NCBI GenBank assembly: GCA_019261985.1
Contig: JAFAQY010000121.1
Coordinates: forward strand, 62,001-126,000
Direction: 5' to 3'
DNA: 64,000 nt
From: Bryobacterales bacterium
Lineage (GTDB): Bacteria; Acidobacteriota; Terriglobia; Bryobacterales; Bryobacteraceae
The notes below the pieces were generated by a model. That model saw only the letters and a program-made list of their open reading frames with translations. It did no database searches and was not told where the DNA came from. Shown here one piece after another: positions 60,042 to 64,000 of the stretch. The position numbers and the translations under genes were made by a program. The first letter of the stretch is position 1, and each line of letters opens with the position of its first letter.

Positions 60042-60368
60042 TTATCTCGCCGAGTAGACCAAGCCAATGATGTGGCCCGGCCTTCCCGGCGCCGCTCCGG
60101 CTTGCTGTTGCCCAGCTTGTTGTTGCCCGGCTTGTTGTTGCCCTGCTTGCGCAAGGGATGCGACGGAACCTTGCACCTTGACGCCGGCTTCTTTGCCAAG
60201 CTGTTCAGCGACCTTGCTCGCGTTAGCCTCGGTTGCGATGTTTTCCGGCGCGACAAATCCGACCCACAGTTTGTCTACCGGGACTGCGCCCTCCTTAGCA
60301 AGCACCTGTTGAACCGCGTTTTGTACCGCTGCCGCGAGTTCAGTTAATGGTACTGGACGATCAGGCAT
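60042..60368 (-). CDS. Small protein with QQQAG repeats, partner of the Cys-rich protein
   Basis: 108 residues, no Cys. A strong AAGGAGG lies 9-15 bases before ATG 60368. The N-terminal helix (PLTELAAAVQNAVQQVLAKE) leads into DKLWVGFVAPENIATEANAS, then KVAEQLGKEAGVKVQGSVAS. A 15-base tandem repeat (about 60095-60150) then encodes AGQQQ units, followed by a closing PGHIIGLVYSAR. The repeat region can change length by slippage. No known domain is recognised. With the Cys-rich gene behind it, this looks like a two-protein system; the role is unknown. Confidence 0.7.
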   Translation of the reverse strand: MPDRPVPLTELAAAVQNAVQQVLAKEGAVPVDKLWVGFVAPENIATEANASKVAEQLGKEAGVKVQGSVASLAQAGQQQAGQQQAGQQQAGAAPGRPGHIIGLVYSAR

Positions 60369-60565
60369 GGATTGAACCCTCCTTCTGGGATTTCACCACC
60401 AAGGAACTGCACGAAGGGGACCGGTTTGGGTGCTCGCGCAAGTTGTTCGTTCTTCGGCTTTGAGGATTCGGTGTCCGGGTCGGCGCCTATCCGTGAGGCG
60501 AAAGGGCTAACGTGTCGGATAGATCGCGGACGGTACTGCATCATGATATATTGGCCCGCATGCAA
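60344..60565 (-). CDS. Candidate 73-codon ORF upstream of the Gln-repeat gene
   Basis: An ATG at 60565 (or 60544, giving MMQYRPRSIRHVSP) opens a frame that ends ARAPKPVPFVQFLGGEIPEG and GFNPCLIVQYH, overlapping the start of the Gln-repeat gene by 25 bases. The last third looks less random than the first. It might be a leader peptide or a small member of the operon, but it has no ribosome binding site that stands out and also covers the divergent promoter area for the TIM-barrel gene. Confidence 0.25.
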   Translation of the reverse strand: MHAGQYIMMQYRPRSIRHVSPFASRIGADPDTESSKPKNEQLARAPKPVPFVQFLGGEIPEGGFNPCLIVQYH

Positions 60566-61432
60566 CGCAGAGCATTCTTAAAAGGCATGGCCGTGCCTCT
60601 GGTGACGCTTTCCACCGAGATTGGAGGGCAAGCCCAAACGCCGGCAACGCCGCGTGGGCGCATCAAACAAAGCGTCATGGCTACTGTCTGGACAGGCTCC
60701 AACATCTCGTTCGAAGAGAGGTGCAAGACACTCTCGCGCATCGGTTTCAAGGGTGTGGACCTTCCTACCGAACAGCAGGTGCCCATTCTCACCCAATATG
60801 GCTTGTCGCCGGGCATGATGACGGGCACGGGAACCAGTTTCCAAAATGGATTGATCCGTAAGGAACTCCACAACCAGATTGAAGACGCCACTCATGCCGG
60901 AATCGATATGTGCGTCAGGGCCGGCTGCTCGGTTTTGATTGCGATCCCCGGAGAACGCCGGGGCATGTCAAGGGAAGAAGGCGCTGATAACGCTGTCGCC
61001 ATACTGAACCGTGTGAAGGGCTACGCCGAACAAAAGGGCGTGAATGTCTGCATGGAAATTACGAACTCGAAGGTCGCCGCGGACCAGCGCACCGATCAGG
61101 TCTTCGATCATGTGAGTTGGGGCCTGGACGTCTGCAAGCGCGTCAATTCACCGCGCGTGAAAATTCTTTATGACATTTACCATGCTCAGATTATGGATGG
61201 GGATGTAACCCGAACGCTGCGCGAAAATATCGACCGTATTTGTCACATTCACGTCGCGGGCGTGCCCACCCGCATGGAAATCGACGACACGCAAGAACTC
61301 AATTTTCGGTTCATCGCCAAGGCAATTGCCGACACCGGGTACAGCGGATTCGTGGCCCATGAGTGGCGGCCTGCCATGGGAAACGATCCGGTGAAGAGTC
61401 TGGAACGGTGCTTCGAGATCATGAACGTGTGA
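60560..61432 (+). CDS. TIM-barrel sugar isomerase-like protein (hydroxypyruvate isomerase type) with twin-arginine signal
   Basis: 290 residues from ATG 60560. QRRAFLKGMAVPLVTLSTEI is a twin-arginine signal, so the protein is exported, which is unusual for this fold. The AP-endonuclease-2/Hyi barrel follows: FEERCKTLSRIGFKGVDLPT, GMSREEGADNAVAILNRVKG, VCMEITNSKV (metal Glu), LYDIYHAQIMDGDVTRTLRE (metal Asp and His), CHIHVAGVP and VAHEWRPAMG (Glu). The four metal ligands look present. Exported members are common in Acidobacteria and Planctomycetes and may act on sugar derivatives. The gene is divergent from the Gln-repeat/Cys-rich pair. Confidence 0.85.
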   Translation: MQRRAFLKGMAVPLVTLSTEIGGQAQTPATPRGRIKQSVMATVWTGSNISFEERCKTLSRIGFKGVDLPTEQQVPILTQYGLSPGMMTGTGTSFQNGLIRKELHNQIEDATHAGIDMCVRAGCSVLIAIPGERRGMSREEGADNAVAILNRVKGYAEQKGVNVCMEITNSKVAADQRTDQVFDHVSWGLDVCKRVNSPRVKILYDIYHAQIMDGDVTRTLRENIDRICHIHVAGVPTRMEIDDTQELNFRFIAKAIADTGYSGFVAHEWRPAMGNDPVKSLERCFEIMNV

Positions 61433-63220
61433 TCAATCGGGTACGGCGACATGACTCGGGCTTTGCGTAGTCCGCGCCTTTTTCGGTGAGAATGCCGATC
61501 TGCAGCCACGGACCGCGTGGCGCTTAAGCCTGCGGAAGGCCGGCAGCAGGGTCGTAATACCCATCGCCGCGAGACCCGCCAGCAATGCGACCGTCACGAT
61601 ATCCCACAAAGGCCGCCGATTGAACAGGCCCGGCCAGTCCATTACATGCAGACCGTAATAGAGCCACCGGTTCGCGCGATCGCGCTTGTCGAACTTCACC
61701 ATCTGGCCGAGTGAGGGCGTGAAGTACAGCCAGGTCTGATCCGCATCGTTGTACCGCACGCGCAGCGCGGGCAGCACATAAGCGGGTTTGTGGCGGCCCA
61801 GTTCGAATGACGTTGTCGTCTGGTGATAATAATCGTCGTAACCAGTCAGCCATTCGCTGTCGATTACGGGAACGTTCGGCATCGCTTCACGCAACGCCTG
61901 TTCCATGATTTCTTTGCTGAACGACGTCATCACGCCGTTCTCCGGATGCCTGATCGAGACGAACAGGTGCGGGTTATCCTGCGGCAGATTCACGAAGTTG
62001 ATCGCATTATTGGTGGTCCAGCGGCCGGCCTCCTCTTTGGTTGTAGGCGGCTGGTAGGCGATGAAGTAAGGCTCGCCCCGAAACTGTAGAAGTTCCACTT
62101 CCTTCGGAGAAAACTTTTCCTGGATTTTCCCGAGTGCGTTCCGCAAGCTTTCGATCCGCAGCGGTTGTAAGTTCAAGGAGCCGCCTGTGATGGCGCGCGC
62201 CATCTCCTTCGTCATCGTCGACCTTGGAGAAACCGTGGGATTCCCCATGATGAAACCCTCGCCGTTGCTTTCGACGCGCTTTGCCACCTCCGACCATCCG
62301 GGGATCGGGAACGTGGTGATGGGAATCATTCCGCTCAGGATCCAGGAGATCGAGAATAAGCCAAAAATCAGGCCGGCATAGTGGTGCCACTTCATCCAAC
62401 CCGAGTACGGTGTGTAAGACAGAACGCCTTTCTGACGGAATCTTGGTTTAAGCGCCACGCGCCAGATTCCAAGAACGACTCCCGTCACCGCCATCAGCAG
62501 GGCCGTCCAAGCGATCCAATCCAGTAGCGGCGTCCACCAGGTGCGCTGTCGAAAGAAGAATAGATTATGAAGAACGTATCCGGAAATAGCGAGGATACGT
62601 CCCCTCCGGTCCGTTCTCTGAACGATATCGTTGCTCTTTTCGGAGATGTAATACTCGACGCCGGCCGGATCGTTCATGGCAATGCGATGCAGGGGAGCGA
62701 ATCCGGCCAGCGTTGGAATTCTCGTGAACTCGTCGGGGCTTTCCAGATAGGCATCGTAGGTCATCGTGGACGCGTACTCGGGGGCGAATTGCTTCATCCA
62801 CTGCAGGGACTGCTCGCGGCCCATGCCGGCAAGAACCTCGCCGGTGTCAGCGTACACCGCGGACCAATTGCCGATGCTGTTCCTGGTGAGCCGGTAGACG
62901 GGCCTGCCAAGATACATCGACAGTCGCACGCGCGAAGGCTTGATACCAGCCTTAGCCGCCGCCTCTGCAGGAGTCACCGTTGCCCTCGAAAAGTCGATCG
63001 GCTCCAGGCGCTGCAGGCGCTCTCCCATGGTGATTTGTGGATGGCCGTAGTACATGAGGACCACGCCCGAGAGCGTCCACACCAGGAACATCAGAATGAT
63101 GCCGATGCCTAGCCATCGATGCGAATAAATGAGGAGCTTGCGCCAGTCGAGCAGTTTGCGGGTGTTCACAACTCTTGTCAAACAGAGTATATCGGAGCGC
63201 GGAAACGGATTAGCGTACAT
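61433..63220 (-). CDS. PepSY-domain polytopic membrane protein
   Basis: 595 residues from ATG 63220; a GTG 17 codons later (VNTRKLLDWRKLLIYSHRW) may be the true start. Membrane segments lie near 36-58, 238-262, 290-310 and 545-568, in the PepSY_TM arrangement, with RKLLIYSHRWLGIGIILMFL and GWMKWHHYAGLIFGLFSISW carrying His residues as in heme- or iron-linked reductases. Large periplasmic domains hold PepSY repeats (TVTPAEAAAKAGIKPSRVRL, RNALGKIQEKFSPKEVELLQ). Members are linked with iron or siderophore reduction and peptidase control. It is convergent with the TIM-barrel gene. Confidence 0.82.
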   Translation of the reverse strand: MYANPFPRSDILCLTRVVNTRKLLDWRKLLIYSHRWLGIGIILMFLVWTLSGVVLMYYGHPQITMGERLQRLEPIDFSRATVTPAEAAAKAGIKPSRVRLSMYLGRPVYRLTRNSIGNWSAVYADTGEVLAGMGREQSLQWMKQFAPEYASTMTYDAYLESPDEFTRIPTLAGFAPLHRIAMNDPAGVEYYISEKSNDIVQRTDRRGRILAISGYVLHNLFFFRQRTWWTPLLDWIAWTALLMAVTGVVLGIWRVALKPRFRQKGVLSYTPYSGWMKWHHYAGLIFGLFSISWILSGMIPITTFPIPGWSEVAKRVESNGEGFIMGNPTVSPRSTMTKEMARAITGGSLNLQPLRIESLRNALGKIQEKFSPKEVELLQFRGEPYFIAYQPPTTKEEAGRWTTNNAINFVNLPQDNPHLFVSIRHPENGVMTSFSKEIMEQALREAMPNVPVIDSEWLTGYDDYYHQTTTSFELGRHKPAYVLPALRVRYNDADQTWLYFTPSLGQMVKFDKRDRANRWLYYGLHVMDWPGLFNRRPLWDIVTVALLAGLAAMGITTLLPAFRRLKRHAVRGCRSAFSPKKARTTQSPSHVAVPD

Positions 63221-63456
63221 GATTGCAGAAGACGAGGGTTTCTGAGGAGCCTACGGCGGGCTGTAGCCCCGATTTTGTTGGTCGGCCCATGATCCGCATC
63301 GCGGTTCCCGGTGCAAAGAGACACTTGTCCCGTGCGGGATTTTGCGGAACACTTGAGATTGTCAAAGAACGGCGACCCGCCGGCCGCCAAGGATCGGCAA
63401 CGAAGTTGATCGAGCGCCTGCTCGAACAACTCCCGAAGAGGGAAGCCGCCGGTCAT

Positions 63457-63950
63457 CTACACCCAGATCTTGCGCAGATCCCGCTTCCGTTCCTTCTCGA
63501 AGATTTCGTCAGGGGGGCGGAGCTTCACGTTTGGGAGCAGCTCGGGCTGCACTTCGTTGCGGCTGGAGAATGTGGCGATGATCTCCCCGCGGTGCTTCTC
63601 GATCTCATCCTGCTGCATTTTGTTGCGGATCAGCATGGCGCCCGGAGGGAACCCGGGCTCACCGGCGGCGTGCTCCGGATGGAAATGGGTCGTGGTCAGA
63701 TACAGTTTGTTATTGGGGGCAAGCTTCTTCGCAACTTTGGCGATGGTTGCGCCATTGCGTGGCCCCAAGCCGGTGTCGACCACCAGAGTGGCGTTGTTGC
63801 CGGCGACGATCCAATATTCGGAAACAAACCCATGATGGCCCAGACATGATCGGACACCTTCACCGTGTCCTCGCCAAGAATCGGCTGCGTTTGCGCCCGC
63901 ATCGCCGCGCCGGCGAATAGCACGAGCATAGACGTAACGATCATTCGCAT
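63457..63950 (-). pseudogene. Metallo-beta-lactamase-fold gene, frameshifted and truncated
   Basis: ATG 63950 gives a signal peptide (MRMIVTSMLVLFAGAAMRAQ) and VKVSDHVWAIMG, then leaves frame near 63810. In the next frame the protein goes on WIVAGNNATLVVDTGLGPRN, LYLTTTHFHPEHAAGEPGFP (HxHxEH; the usual DH is EH) and SSRNEVQPELLPNVKLRPPD. It ends KERKRDLRKIWV at TAG 63457, at about half the family length; the C-terminal His and Asp ligands are absent. One missing base (att gg-atc gtc) explains the frame change; the missing 3' half is a separate loss. Confidence 0.75.
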
Positions 63951-64000
63951 ACTGCCTTTGTACTACGCTGGCTGGTACCATGGCTATAAGCGCTAGTTTT

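Noticed and set aside
1-64000. CRISPR arrays, rRNA genes, prophage or insertion-sequence transposase genes
   Set aside because: I looked for regularly spaced repeats, rRNA signatures and transposase or integrase motifs and saw none; the repeats found are short palindromes without spacers.

Overview
The window looks like a chromosomal piece of an Acidobacteriota genome, most likely from the Bryobacterales/Solibacter group. The evidence is high GC, an Oar-like TonB-dependent receptor with a carboxypeptidase-regulatory-like N-terminus, a TIGR03435-type gene, a BlaI-M56 pair whose peptidase carries TPR and TonB domains, a pro-kumamolisin protease, and a tetraether-synthase-like radical SAM protein. 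The lineage is inferred from gene content only; there is no rRNA gene here.

Layout. 1-3.3 kb: BlaI/M56 sensor pair and a glycine-zipper exported protein. 3.4-6.4 kb: tRNA-Leu(UAG), a DUF433/DUF5615 toxin-antitoxin pair with a broken toxin, and a beta-helix protein. 6.4-12.9 kb: a kinase-like/nuclease-like fusion coupled to hpt, a histidine kinase/OmpR regulator pair, and two exported TPR proteins. 13-16.8 kb (minus): der, a frameshifted DUF433 gene, and the radical SAM gene. 17-24.6 kb: two tandem TolC-like proteins, a decayed RHH/PIN pair, an SMP-30-like protein, and an S53 protease. 24.5-30.5 kb: glycerate kinase, aroK, a LON-domain protein, a HAD phosphatase, a membrane glycosyltransferase-like protein, and an ArsR-methyltransferase regulator divergent from ahcY. 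30.6-37.2 kb: ahcY with its terminator, a MetE-like protein, a CPBP protease, two very small ORFs, a methyltransferase, and an HDOD protein. 37.3-40.8 kb: a toxin-antitoxin remnant, tatA/B, two tatC genes, and another remnant. 40.8-50.8 kb: the TonB receptor, ald, a peptidoglycan-binding protein, a frameshifted TIGR03435 gene, a dicarboxylate symporter, and the nadK-tlyA-ispA-xseB string. 51.1-56.3 kb: tRNA-Pro(GGG), an NCS2 permease with a cysteine hydrolase, and three exported enzymes. 56.5-64 kb: an EVE-DUF3883 candidate restriction protein, a cytochrome b/molybdoenzyme pair, a Cys-rich/Gln-repeat gene pair, a Tat-dependent TIM-barrel protein, a PepSY membrane protein, and a broken metallo-beta-lactamase gene.

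How the genes fit together. The Tat genes could serve the predicted Tat substrates in the same window, the YedY-like molybdoenzyme and the TIM-barrel isomerase. ahcY and the ArsR-methyltransferase form a methyl-cycle unit of the Desulfovibrio SahR type, and the MetE-like gene lies nearby. hpt and the NCS2/cysteine-hydrolase pair point to nucleobase salvage or use.

The strongest unexplained signals are these: (1) all five toxin-antitoxin-like loci are broken, mostly by single-base lesions, while long housekeeping genes are intact; (2) there are several families of intergenic palindromes, one of which forms the stop codon of the gene before it; (3) a tetraether-synthase-like gene is present; (4) there is an orphan Cys-rich/Gln-repeat gene pair near 60 kb; (5) there is an EVE-DUF3883 protein with a Cys-rich N-terminal domain.
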